In this document: one piece after another, positions 1 to 7,202 of the stretch
How positions within the stretch are numbered: the stretch's first letter is position 1
Layout: the number at the start of each line of letters is the position of its first letter
Assembly: GCA_017934845.1 (NCBI GenBank)
Contig: JAGBIR010000179.1
Location: 1-15,414 of the forward strand
DNA: 15,414 nucleotides
Direction: 5' to 3'
DNA from: Alistipes sp.
Lineage (GTDB): Bacteria > Bacteroidota > Bacteroidia > Bacteroidales > Rikenellaceae
Program-made: the position numbers and the translations under genes
Notes under the pieces: model-generated
The model's database searches: none
What the model was told of the DNA's origin: nothing
Seen by the model: the letters and a program-made list of their open reading frames with translations, nothing else

Positions 1-2614
1 TCGACTCGTCGAAGTAGCGGTCGTTATTAATCATCCAACGATCTGCCACCCAGCTAAACTGTGCCGAGAGTGAGAGTCCCTTCCAGCTAAATGCCGTACC
101 GAAACCACCCTGCCAGGGAGCCATATAGGTCTTGCCAACCAAAACCTTATCCTCGTCGTGCAACTCGTTAGTAATGTTGCCATCCTTATCGTACCACAAT
201 GCATCACCATTTGCCGGGTTTACACCAGCATAGCGGTTGATGTAAAACTCACCCAATGGATGACCAACGACCAGCTTTGTATTGGTATTCGAACGCTCAT
301 ACTCCTGCACGCCGTTATAAAGCTCAACAATCTCGTTATGATTATACGACACGTTGGCATTTACCGTCCAGAGGAAGTTCTCGGTAGCGATAAGCGAGGC
401 GTTGAGGTTAATCTCGGCACCGACGTTGACCATCGTACCTACGTTATCCCAATAGTAGCCATAGCCCGTAGTTGCATAGGGTGCTGGCACCTCCATCAAC
501 ATATCCGACGTACGCTTATAGTAGAGTTCCAAATCGACATTCAGGCGATTCCAGAAACCGGCACGCAAAGCGAGGTTAGAAGTCCATGGCTTCTCCCAGC
601 CCAAATCCTCATTTCCCGGCTGCATCAACGCCACACCGGCATTGCCTACATAGTCCAGACCTCCGCCAACGAGAGCCATATGCTCGTAGTTGGGGATTGA
701 AGAGTTACCCGAAGTACCTGTCGATAATGACACCTGCGCCGAAGTAAACCAGTCGGCCACCGAAGTGAAGAAATCCTCGTTACGCACATCCCACATAAAA
801 CCTACCGACCAGAAACCTGCCCAACGACGCGAAGCACCAAAGCGCGACGAAGCATCGGTACGGGCTGCAGCCTCGAAATAGTAGCGGTTTTTCAAGTTAT
901 ACTCGGCACGCGCAAAGAACGAGAGGAAACCATAATCCGAATCGGTAGTATCGTCCCACGATGTAGCTCGTGTACCTGTCGAGATGTTGGTAAGGCGGTC
1001 GTTATTCTGACCCTTGGTCATAAGGCTGAAGGCCTCGTAGTGATAGTCAACACCCTCCTGACCAGCCATCACGGTAAACGAATGGTCGTCACCGACGTTG
1101 AATTTATAGGTCGCAGTATTAGTTACCGTAAGGTTATATCCATCGGTAGAGCTACGCGATGCAGAACCCTGACCCTGATTGGGGGCATAGCTCGGATACG
1201 ACACGCCGAAGCCTGTAGTATGCGAATAGTCAACACCAAACTGCGAACGAAGAGTCAAGCCCTCGATAGGTGTAAACTCGGCAAAGAGAGTTGAAATCAG
1301 TTTATACTTCTTGTAATGCACGGGGTTGTGCTCCAGCCACTCCAACGGGTTCTGACCATTACCCTTCCACGAGCCATCGCTAATCGATGCCAACGAGCCA
1401 TCCTCACGATAGGGATTCCAATAAGGCATCATAAAACGCGCTGCCGAGATGGGTGTAACCAAAGTATATGCACCCTCGTCGGCCTGCTGAATCTTCTGAA
1501 AGTTAAGCATCGTGTTACTGCCAATCTTCATCCAATCGGCAGCCTTACGCTCGAAGTTTGCTCGCAACGAGTAACGCTCGAAAGTAGAGCCTACGGCAGT
1601 ACCATCCTGACTATAATAACCGCCCGACACATAGTAGTTCGACTTATCGTCGGCACCCGACGCAGCCAACTCATAGCTCTGTAACATAGCCGACGAGTTG
1701 AACACCACATCCTGCCAATTCACATTGGTCTTGCTCAACAATGGATAGTTCTGACCAGTTGACATACCAATCTCCTTCTCGTAGGCAATACGCTCGGGAG
1801 TTGTCATCAAATCCCACTTATCGTCATTTGCCATCTGCGAGAAACCAAGCTGCATACGGTACTCGATACGAGGACGCTCCGACTTGCGACCGCGCTTGGT
1901 AGTGATAACAATCACACCATTTGCAGCTCGCGCACCATAGATTGATGTCGATGCAGCATCTTTCAACACTGAAAGTGACTCGATATCGACAGGGTTAATT
2001 GTATTAAAATCACTTGCCGAAATGGGTACACCATCAAGAATGTAGAGCGGAGCAGTACCCGAATTGATAGAGTTCGTACCACGAATTGTCATCGTAGCAG
2101 CAGCACTTGGCTCACCCGTATTCGACAATACGGTAAGACCTGCCACCTGACCCTGCAAAGCCTGATCGAAAGCCGCAGTAGGCGTCTTCTCAATCTTCTC
2201 AACCTTGACAGTTGCCACCGAGCCGGCCACAGTACCCTTCTTACGGACACCATACGCCACCACAACAACGTCGTCGATGGATTCGCTCTCCATCTGCATC
2301 TCGAGATCGTAGGTCACCTCGGCACTACCCTCGGGTACGGTCCAATCAACGCTCTGGAAACCCAGATACGAGAAGTTAAGCACCGCACCAGCCTCGACCT
2401 GGATCGAATAGGTACCATCAATCTGCGAGATTACTCCTTGAAAATCGTCGGTAACGATAGTCACTCCAATCAGAGGTTCTTTATCCTCGGCAGAGGTAAT
2501 CGTACCGCTCACGGTCACTTTACCCTTCTGCTGTGCAGACGCACTGAAAGGTAGCGTGATAGACATTATCACGCACAGACCGAATAACAGATAGTAATTA
2601 ATATTTTTTAACAT
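1..2614 (-). CDS. SusC/RagA-family TonB-linked outer-membrane protein, N-terminal 871 residues (3' end off the window)
   Basis: TonB-dependent outer-membrane transporter of the SusC type, which takes up glycans or peptides together with a SusD lipoprotein. My conceptual translation stays open from the ATG at 2614 to the left edge. Residues 1-27 form a signal peptide ending SASA before QQ. About 33-110 are a CarboxypepD-regulatory-like domain (PLIGVTIV, DGTYSI, LGFQSV). A DDVVVVAYG TonB-box-like stretch at 114-122 is followed by the plug domain. The family signature is at 189-242 (PLYILDGVP, SIYGARAANGVIVITTKRG). The rest is aromatic-rich barrel sequence, with family-typical WQGGFGTAFSWKG near the window edge. 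Full-length members have about 1000-1100 residues, so roughly 150 or more are missing; a susD partner would be expected beyond the edge but cannot be seen. The substrate cannot be assigned. Family assignment is very secure. Confidence 0.96.
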   Translation of the reverse strand, partial: MLKNINYYLLFGLCVIMSITLPFSASAQQKGKVTVSGTITSAEDKEPLIGVTIVTDDFQGVISQIDGTYSIQVEAGAVLNFSYLGFQSVDWTVPEGSAEVTYDLEMQMESESIDDVVVVAYGVRKKGTVAGSVATVKVEKIEKTPTAAFDQALQGQVAGLTVLSNTGEPSAAATMTIRGTNSINSGTAPLYILDGVPISASDFNTINPVDIESLSVLKDAASTSIYGARAANGVIVITTKRGRKSERPRIEYRMQLGFSQMANDDKWDLMTTPERIAYEKEIGMSTGQNYPLLSKTNVNWQDVVFNSSAMLQSYELAASGADDKSNYYVSGGYYSQDGTAVGSTFERYSLRANFERKAADWMKIGSNTMLNFQKIQQADEGAYTLVTPISAARFMMPYWNPYREDGSLASISDGSWKGNGQNPLEWLEHNPVHYKKYKLISTLFAEFTPIEGLTLRSQFGVDYSHTTGFGVSYPSYAPNQGQGSASRSSTDGYNLTVTNTATYKFNVGDDHSFTVMAGQEGVDYHYEAFSLMTKGQNNDRLTNISTGTRATSWDDTTDSDYGFLSFFARAEYNLKNRYYFEAAARTDASSRFGASRRWAGFWSVGFMWDVRNEDFFTSVADWFTSAQVSLSTGTSGNSSIPNYEHMALVGGGLDYVGNAGVALMQPGNEDLGWEKPWTSNLALRAGFWNRLNVDLELYYKRTSDMLMEVPAPYATTGYGYYWDNVGTMVNVGAEINLNASLIATENFLWTVNANVSYNHNEIVELYNGVQEYERSNTNTKLVVGHPLGEFYINRYAGVNPANGDALWYDKDGNITNELHDEDKVLVGKTYMAPWQGGFGTAFSWKGLSLSAQFSWVADRWMINNDRYFDES

Positions 2615-2617
2615 AGC

Positions 2618-2672
2618 GCGCAAAAGTAATACTTTATAATATAACCGCCAACAAAATACTACACTTTTGCGC
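2618..2672. repeat. Perfect 10-bp inverted repeat around the SusC promoter
   Basis: GCGCAAAAGT at 2618-2627 is exactly complementary in reverse to ACTTTTGCGC at 2663-2672, with 35 bases between the arms. The left arm contains most of the -7 box of the SusC promoter and the right arm lies upstream of the -33 box. This could be an operator for a dimeric regulator or a cruciform/mRNA-independent DNA structure. The arms are short compared with known Bacteroidales invertible promoters, so inversion is unlikely. Confidence 0.55.
2621..2651 (-). promoter_or_regulatory. Promoter of the SusC-family gene, unusually close to the ATG
   Basis: Reading the minus strand, TTG (2651-2649), 20 bases, then TACTTTTG (2628-2621) matches the Bacteroidota -33/-7 layout. 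Only six bases separate the -7 box from the ATG at 2614. Transcription starting about 4-6 bases after the box would give a leaderless or nearly leaderless mRNA. The start codon is supported by the good signal peptide directly behind it. The start point is inferred, not measured. Confidence 0.6.
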
Positions 2673-2774
2673 ATTTTTATATGAAAAACTGAAATATTTA
2701 TGCCATTTTCAAGTTTTCATCCATTACACACCTCGAATAGCAGTCACCCAAGCCGCGCCACCAACCTTCGGCCC

Positions 2775-3143
2775 CTACTCCTCGGCCTCGCGCAACAACC
2801 GTTCGCGCAGGGCCTTGGGCGTAACATTGCGACGTATGGTATAGAGATAAGACTCACGCAGCAGCTCGCACACCGTCGCAAAGGGGATATCGCTCTCTGA
2901 GTCGATGCTGCTCCAATAAGTTTTATTGAAATGAAAAGCCGGAGTGATGGATTCATACCTATCGCGCAACTCTACACCACGATCGGCATCATGATGAATT
3001 ACCACTCGTGTAAACTCCTCCATATCAGCACAACTAAACATTCGCCCACCCACCTTATAGACAAGTGTCACATCGTCGAAAGGTGTAGTCTCCTCGACAT
3101 TGGGCAGCGATAGAACATACTCTCGAAAGGCTAAAATATCCAT
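2775..3143 (-). CDS. MmcQ/YjbR-family protein (CyaY-like fold)
   Basis: A 122-residue protein of the MmcQ/YjbR family, small cytosolic proteins with a double-wing CyaY-like fold often called DNA-binding although the role is poorly established. Recognisable features are the N-terminal helix (FREYVLSLPNVEETTPF), the first strands (VTLVYKVGGRMFSC), the central segment ending FHFNKTYWSSI, and a C-terminal helical part with LLRESYLYTIRRNV. The length is normal for the family. It is divergent from the lipoprotein at 3231 and is followed, in the same direction, by the SusC gene after 160 bases. That gap holds a separate SusC promoter, so the two need not be co-transcribed. The ATG at 3143 is the only good start. 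Confidence 0.85.
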   Translation of the reverse strand: MDILAFREYVLSLPNVEETTPFDDVTLVYKVGGRMFSCADMEEFTRVVIHHDADRGVELRDRYESITPAFHFNKTYWSSIDSESDIPFATVCELLRESYLYTIRRNVTPKALRERLLREAEE

Positions 3144-3160
3144 AACACAGCAATTTTCAA

Positions 3161-3168
3161 CAAAGATA
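3161..3168 (-). promoter_or_regulatory. Possible -7 box (TATCTTTG) of the mmcQ-like gene
   Basis: On the minus strand TATCTTTG lies 17 bases before the ATG at 3143 and fits the Bacteroidota -7 consensus TAnnTTTG. No TTG occurs at the 19-21 base spacing used by other promoters here, so this is only a half-site match. Confidence 0.3.
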
Positions 3169-3230
3169 GCACATTTGGCACAACGATTGATAGACTTCAG
3201 TGCAGAATTATTCCAAAAATATGAGTTTTT

Positions 3231-3803
3231 ATGAAAAGAGTTTTACTTTCGCTTTCAATGCTCGCCATTGCAGTTGCAATGGCAGGATGCTCACAGCAGG
3301 CTCGCTGGAACCACAAACAGAAGGAGGCCCTACGCGAGAGCCTACGTCAATATCGTAATATGATATACTTGGAGGATTTAACCGACCCCGAGTTTGTCAT
3401 CTTCACCGACGGTGTAGCCACCGAAATCGAGCAGACCTTTCCCGTCTATTCGGCCTTTATACAGATGCCGGGCGTAAACGACACGGTCGATATGTTTGTC
3501 GTAACGACCATCGTCGATGAACTTAATGCCGATGCTCACAATATGCGACACATATTCCCCTACCGCGACTTGGTGAGTCAGGGAATCCTGCCCGATCGGC
3601 TTACCCACGAGCAGCAACGCCAATTCTATCGCTGCTTGGCACAGAAGGCCAATGCCTACTACGTCACTGTAGATCAATTCTTTGAGGCTATACTTGCCGA
3701 CACAGCTTCGACCTCTACCATTTCGCAATTGCAACGTCAATGTGCCAACGATCTGTTCAATTGGGTTGTCGAGATTGACGAGGTTGACATAATCGAAAAT
3801 TAG
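3231..3803 (+). CDS. Uncharacterised lipoprotein, 190 residues
   Basis: I do not recognise this protein. It begins with a lipoprotein signal peptide: MKR, a hydrophobic core, and a lipobox MAGC with the lipidated Cys at residue 20, so it should be anchored in the envelope. The mature part is polar and mostly helical-looking. It starts with a basic/amphipathic stretch (about 24-45, ALRESLRQYRNM), continues with an acidic middle region, and contains QQRQFYRCLAQKANAYYVTV near 140-160 and an acidic C-terminus (VVEIDEVDIIEN). There is no SDE/K-rich surface-export motif right after the Cys. Nothing suggests an enzyme. It stands alone between a divergent mmcQ-like gene and a convergent lipid kinase gene, with a shared hairpin terminator behind it. 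No convincing promoter was found in the 87-base upstream gap. Confidence 0.8.
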   Translation: MKRVLLSLSMLAIAVAMAGCSQQARWNHKQKEALRESLRQYRNMIYLEDLTDPEFVIFTDGVATEIEQTFPVYSAFIQMPGVNDTVDMFVVTTIVDELNADAHNMRHIFPYRDLVSQGILPDRLTHEQQRQFYRCLAQKANAYYVTVDQFFEAILADTASTSTISQLQRQCANDLFNWVVEIDEVDIIEN

Positions 3804-3857
3804 CTACCAAACCATAAGCATCAACACCTTCAATAACCTTTTTACCTGACAACAACA

Positions 3858-3887
3858 GACCGCCCCGATTCCAAAATCAGGGCGGTC
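3858..3887 (+). terminator. Hairpin terminator between convergent genes
   Basis: GACCGCCC (3858-3865) pairs with GGGCGGTC (3880-3887). Inside, GATT pairs with AATC after one mismatch, leaving a four-base loop. It is followed by a weak T-rich run (AATTTATTGTT). It sits between the ends of the lipoprotein (3803) and the lipid kinase (3911) and may serve both. Confidence 0.7.
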
Positions 3888-3910
3888 AATTTATTGTTAC
3901 GTTCCGAAAG

Positions 3911-4888
3911 CTAATTTCCCGATACGGGTTGCGCAAGGAACTCTTTGGTTACGATAACGCGCACGGCACGGTGGTGAATCTTAAACTCGATAGGCGTACC
4001 TCCCAGCAACTCGCCATCAACCTCGATTGTAATGTCGGGCGTCGATTCAATACGGATATGGCTACCCTTATAGTGGTCGATATGGCCGATACTATAAATA
4101 TTACCATTAAACAACCTATTGATACGGAACAGGATATGCCACCAATGGAACGGACGGATAAGTGTAATATCAAATAGGCCATCGTCGGCAACCGCCTCGG
4201 GCAACTGCTGCACACCTCCGCCATTAAACTTACATATTCCGACGGCAGCACTGAACAGCAAATCTTTATGCACCAATTTACCATCCAACCATACTTTCAC
4301 TCCCGTCGAACGATACTTCAGATAACTGCGCAAACATCCCAGCGCATAGAGATGCTTACCCCTGCGACCTTTCGCCTTGTCGTGCTCGTAAATCTTAGTC
4401 ACCGAGGGGTCAAAACCAACACCCGCAACGTTCGCCATATAGCGCACCTGCTGATATTGCGACTCCTCGTAATGCACCTCACCCACATCCTGCAGGAAGG
4501 TGTAACCCTCACGAATAGCGCGAATCACCTCGGCATAATGACGCGGCACGCCATACATCCTTATCCAGTCATTACCCGTACCCACAGGCACAACAGCCAT
4601 CGTCACCTCGCTCGTCGGCACGCTCTTTTGGATAAACAAACCATTTACCACTTCGTGCATCGTACCATCGCCACCTACGACCATAATATGTCGATAACCC
4701 TCATTTACGGCCGAGACGGTAAGCTCTGTCACATGGTGTTTATGTTGCGAAAAAACCAACTCGTAAGGTATGTCATTGTCGCGTATAAGTTTAGTGATAA
4801 GCGGCAGATCCTCCAATCCGCGACCAAAGCCCGCCACGGGATTCACTATGACAAACCACTTTTTAGATATATCTACATTTTGCTGCAC
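3911..4888 (-). CDS. YegS/DagK-family lipid kinase (diacylglycerol or sphingoid-base kinase-like)
   Basis: A 325-residue soluble lipid kinase that transfers phosphate from ATP to a lipid hydroxyl, at the inner face of the membrane. The diacylglycerol-kinase catalytic domain shows NPVAG at 16-20, the nucleotide-binding GGDGTMHE at 72-79 and PVGTGND at 101-107. The C-terminal beta-sandwich contains LPEAVADDGLFDITLI and IEVDGELLGG. The length is normal. Bacteroidales make sphingolipids, so a sphingoid-base substrate is possible, but sequence alone does not separate it from a diacylglycerol kinase. Translation appears to start at GTG 4888: an in-frame stop lies five codons upstream and no ATG lies in between. 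It reads toward the convergent lipoprotein gene and has der upstream in the same direction across a 184-base gap. Confidence 0.9.
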   Translation of the reverse strand: MQQNVDISKKWFVIVNPVAGFGRGLEDLPLITKLIRDNDIPYELVFSQHKHHVTELTVSAVNEGYRHIMVVGGDGTMHEVVNGLFIQKSVPTSEVTMAVVPVGTGNDWIRMYGVPRHYAEVIRAIREGYTFLQDVGEVHYEESQYQQVRYMANVAGVGFDPSVTKIYEHDKAKGRRGKHLYALGCLRSYLKYRSTGVKVWLDGKLVHKDLLFSAAVGICKFNGGGVQQLPEAVADDGLFDITLIRPFHWWHILFRINRLFNGNIYSIGHIDHYKGSHIRIESTPDITIEVDGELLGGTPIEFKIHHRAVRVIVTKEFLAQPVSGN

Positions 4889-4938
4889 AGCAATCTTATT
4901 TTAAGTTAAACCCACATTTATGCAATGTAACTAACATA

Positions 4939-4946
4939 CAAATATA
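4939..4946 (-). promoter_or_regulatory. Possible -7 box (TATATTTG) of the lipid kinase gene
   Basis: TATATTTG on the minus strand lies 50 bases before the GTG start at 4888 and matches TAnnTTTG. The position where TTG is expected reads TTATGG, a poor match, so this is a weak promoter call. A run of A residues lies just upstream on this strand. Confidence 0.35.
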
Positions 4947-4985
4947 ACCTTTTTTTCTATAATCCCATAATTTCCAGCAAATAAC

Positions 4986-5024
4986 AAATGCCCCAAACGC
5001 GAATAAATCACATTTGAGGCATTT
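4986..5024 (-). terminator. Putative hairpin terminator downstream of der
   Basis: AAATGCC (4986-4992) pairs with GGCATTT (5018-5024). After one mismatch, CAAA (4994-4997) pairs with TTTG (5013-5016). The hairpin lies 49 bases beyond the der stop codon. Its best T-run (5022-5027) is on the plus strand, whereas the minus-strand side ends ATTTGTTATTT, so termination of der here is plausible but not strong. Confidence 0.45.
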
Positions 5025-5072
5025 TTTATCGTCAAAAAGACTATTTCTGTTACTTTCGGCTCACTATCGACC

Positions 5073-6377
5073 CTACTTCTGGCGGAAGTAGATCTGGATA
5101 GGTACGCCCGAGAAGTCCCACTGGTCGCGGATTTTGTTCTCCAAATAGCGGCGATACGACTCCTTGATGTACTGTGGCAAGTTCACGAAGAATGCAAACT
5201 GCGGTGTAGGCGTAGGCAGCTGTGTAGCATACTTTATGCGGATATACTTACCCTTTGTTGATGCGGGCGGATAATCCTCGATTACAGGCAGGATAAAGTC
5301 GTTAAGCTCCGATGTGGGGATACGACGCTTACGCGAGTTATAAACACGGATAGCCTGCTGCAACACCTCCAAGATACGCTGCTTGTTAAGCACCGAAGTA
5401 AAGATGATAGGTATGTCGTTAAACGGAGCTAACTTCTTCTCCAAGAACTCCTTCCACTCCTTCATCGTATTGCTCTCCTTCTCGATCAAATCCCACTTAT
5501 TCACAACAATAACGCAGCCCTTGCGGTTACGGACGATAAGGTTGTGAATGTTCAAATCCTGCGACTCCAAGCCCTGCTGTGCATCGAGCATAAGGATACA
5601 TACATCCGAATTCTCGATAGCGCGAATTGAGCGCATAACAGAGTAGAACTCCAAATCCTCCATCTCCTTTCCCTTCTTACGCATACCAGCCGTATCGACC
5701 AAGTAGAAGTCCATGCCATACTTATTGTAGCGCGTGTGGATAGAGTCGCGAGTTGTGCCGGCAATATTCGTTACGATATTACGCTCCTCACCCAGAAGGG
5801 CGTTTGTCATCGACGACTTACCCACATTAGGACGACCGACAATGGTGATGCGAGGCAGATCCTCCTCCTCTTCGGCCTTGGTATCCTCGGGCAACTGACG
5901 CAAGATCTCGTCCATCAAATCACCCGTTCCACTACCCGACATAGACGAGATACAGAAGATATCGCCCAAGCCCAACGAATAGAACTCGTTTGACTGATAG
6001 ATAAGATCGTAATTATCAACCTTATTGCAGACAACCAGCACCTTCTTTCCCGAACGGCGCAACACGTCGGCCATCATCATATCGAGGTCGGTAACACCGG
6101 TCTTAACCTCCACCATAAAGAGGATAAGGTCGGCCTCCTCGATAGCCAACATAACCTGACGGCGAATATCATCCTCGAAGATATCCTCGGTATTTACGGC
6201 ATAACCGCCCGTATCGATAACCGAGAACTCCTTACCATTCCAATCGGTCTTACCGTAGTGACGATCGCGAGTTGTACCTGCAGTCTCATCGACGATAGCT
6301 TGACGATGACCCACCAAACGATTGAAGAGCGTTGACTTGCCGACATTCGGACGACCTACTATTGCTACTAAACTCAT
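5073..6377 (-). CDS. der: Ribosome biogenesis GTPase Der (EngA)
   Basis: Essential double-GTPase that helps the 50S ribosomal subunit mature. Two tandem G domains are complete. The first has GRPNVGKS at 8-15, DTGG at 55-58 and NKVD at 118-121. The second has GRPNVGKS at 181-188, DTAG at 228-231 and NKWD at 293-296. An acidic linker (AEEEEDLP, about 168-175) joins them. The C-terminal KH-like RNA-binding domain runs from about 350 to 434. Its length of 434 residues is normal. The ATG at 6377 directly precedes the first beta strand of the G domain and sits downstream of a good promoter. It is divergent from the small ORF/barrel/phoH operon. Identification is certain. Confidence 0.98.
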   Translation of the reverse strand: MSLVAIVGRPNVGKSTLFNRLVGHRQAIVDETAGTTRDRHYGKTDWNGKEFSVIDTGGYAVNTEDIFEDDIRRQVMLAIEEADLILFMVEVKTGVTDLDMMMADVLRRSGKKVLVVCNKVDNYDLIYQSNEFYSLGLGDIFCISSMSGSGTGDLMDEILRQLPEDTKAEEEEDLPRITIVGRPNVGKSSMTNALLGEERNIVTNIAGTTRDSIHTRYNKYGMDFYLVDTAGMRKKGKEMEDLEFYSVMRSIRAIENSDVCILMLDAQQGLESQDLNIHNLIVRNRKGCVIVVNKWDLIEKESNTMKEWKEFLEKKLAPFNDIPIIFTSVLNKQRILEVLQQAIRVYNSRKRRIPTSELNDFILPVIEDYPPASTKGKYIRIKYATQLPTPTPQFAFFVNLPQYIKESYRRYLENKIRDQWDFSGVPIQIYFRQK

Positions 6378-6407
6378 ATTTTCCTATCAATAAATTATTT
6401 CCGCCGG

Positions 6408-6438
6408 CAAAGATACAACAAAGTAATTCAAAATTCAA
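6408..6438 (-). promoter_or_regulatory. Promoter of der
   Basis: On the minus strand, TTG (6438-6436, within TTTG), 20 bases, then TATCTTTG (6415-6408) is a perfect match to the Bacteroidota -33/-7 layout. The start of transcription should be near 6402, giving a leader of about 25 bases. It is back-to-back with the plus-strand promoter at 6448-6477. An 8-bp inverted repeat (TTCAAAAT 6427-6434 and ATTTTGAA 6452-6459) overlaps both -33 regions. Confidence 0.7.
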
Positions 6439-6447
6439 ATCACAATT

Positions 6448-6477
6448 TTGGATTTTGAAAAGAAAATCGTACATTTG
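6448..6477 (+). promoter_or_regulatory. Promoter of the small ORF / beta-barrel / phoH / pepD operon
   Basis: TTG (6448-6450), 19 bases, then TACATTTG (6470-6477) fits the Bacteroidota -33/-7 layout. Transcription would start near 6482, about 15 bases before the ATG of the small ORF at 6499 and about 85 bases before the barrel gene. The placement favours the small ORF being the first translated gene. Confidence 0.65.
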
Positions 6478-6498
6478 AAGGTTATAATTTGACTTATT

Positions 6499-6570
6499 AT
6501 GGCCAAATACCTGACACTTAATGGTGGTCAAATAGGTCACTACAAGGCATACCACCTTGAACGCAGATGA
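6499..6570 (+). CDS. Small leader ORF of 23 codons, coupled to the beta-barrel gene
   Basis: A short reading frame starts at ATG 6499 (MAKYLTLNGG...) and ends ...AYHLERR at a TGA (6568-6570). That stop overlaps the ATG of the beta-barrel gene at 6567 in the sequence ATGA, the classic arrangement for translational coupling. An in-frame stop lies three codons upstream, so it is not part of a longer gene. It begins about 15 bases after the predicted transcription start. The peptide is basic and rich in Tyr, His and Gly, with no signal peptide or membrane segment. It could be a true small protein, a leader peptide that controls the next gene, or chance. I do not recognise it. Confidence 0.45.
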   Translation: MAKYLTLNGGQIGHYKAYHLERR

Positions 6571-7202
6571 AAAAGAACTTGATATACAACATATTACTAT
6601 GCCTTGCGCTGACCATTGTAGCGATGCCCGAATTGGGCGCGCGACGCTACGATTATAGTCCGCTTTATGGCGCAGAGGCTCCTCGTAAAAAGAGCGAGAT
6701 GGGTATCACTTTGGCTGGTGCCTATATGTTTGCGTCACCCGATATGGATGCCGTAAAGCTATCGCCTCGCATTGGAGTCAGAGGTGCGCTCACGATGGCA
6801 ATATGTTGGCACGAAAATTACGCGTTACAGCTGGAGCTGGCCTACCTCTACAACAAGATTGAGGCGCAACGCCAATCGACGCAATACGACGTTAAGTCGG
6901 GCGTAATGGAGATACCCATAATGTTCTCATACCGAGCTTTATGGCCTGTGCGTTTTAACATTGGAGCATCACTCTCGCTGGCAGGAACAGCGCGCTACGA
7001 CCTCGAGCAGGAGCGCATTGAGTTTGGTCGTCTGCGACCAACGCTTGGCATGGTGGCGGGCATAGGTGTCGAGCTATCGCGCCATCTGATAATGGAGGCC
7101 CGTTATACGAGTGGCTTTGTCACTACGTCTAACTATTTCGAGGGCCTTGAGTTCTCTACGCGCAGCCATTGGCTCACGTTGGGTATTGGGTATATGTTTT
7201 AA
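6567..7202 (+). CDS. Outer-membrane beta-barrel protein (porin/OmpA-barrel-like), 211 residues
   Basis: A small outer-membrane barrel protein of unknown substrate. Residues 1-25 form a signal peptide (MKKN, hydrophobic core, ending LGA). The mature part alternates polar and hydrophobic residues in strand-like blocks, for example ALQLELAYLYNKI, MEIPIMFSYRAL, VRFNIGASLSLAGTA, LGMVAGIGVELS, HLIMEARYTSGF and HWLTLGIGYMF. It ends in the C-terminal Phe typical of outer-membrane barrels. The size suggests about eight strands, as in the outer-membrane beta-barrel domain family that includes PorT-like proteins, but I cannot assign PorT. Its ATG overlaps the stop of a 23-codon ORF and its TAA overlaps the ATG of phoH, so it is probably translated in a coupled chain. 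Confidence 0.85.
   Translation: MKKNLIYNILLCLALTIVAMPELGARRYDYSPLYGAEAPRKKSEMGITLAGAYMFASPDMDAVKLSPRIGVRGALTMAICWHENYALQLELAYLYNKIEAQRQSTQYDVKSGVMEIPIMFSYRALWPVRFNIGASLSLAGTARYDLEQERIEFGRLRPTLGMVAGIGVELSRHLIMEARYTSGFVTTSNYFEGLEFSTRSHWLTLGIGYMF

Noticed and set aside
158..700. 180-residue open frame on the plus strand
   Set aside because: It lies wholly antisense to the SusC-family gene, whose frame is continuous and family-typical. The product has no domain or codon pattern of its own.
2628..2662. Phase-variable invertible promoter upstream of the SusC gene
   Set aside because: The arms are only 10 bp and the segment 35 bp, far shorter than known Bacteroidales invertible regions, and no invertase gene is near. 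An operator or structural role is more likely.
4268..4909. 213-residue open frame on the plus strand
   Set aside because: Antisense shadow of the lipid kinase gene, whose catalytic motifs are intact on the minus strand.
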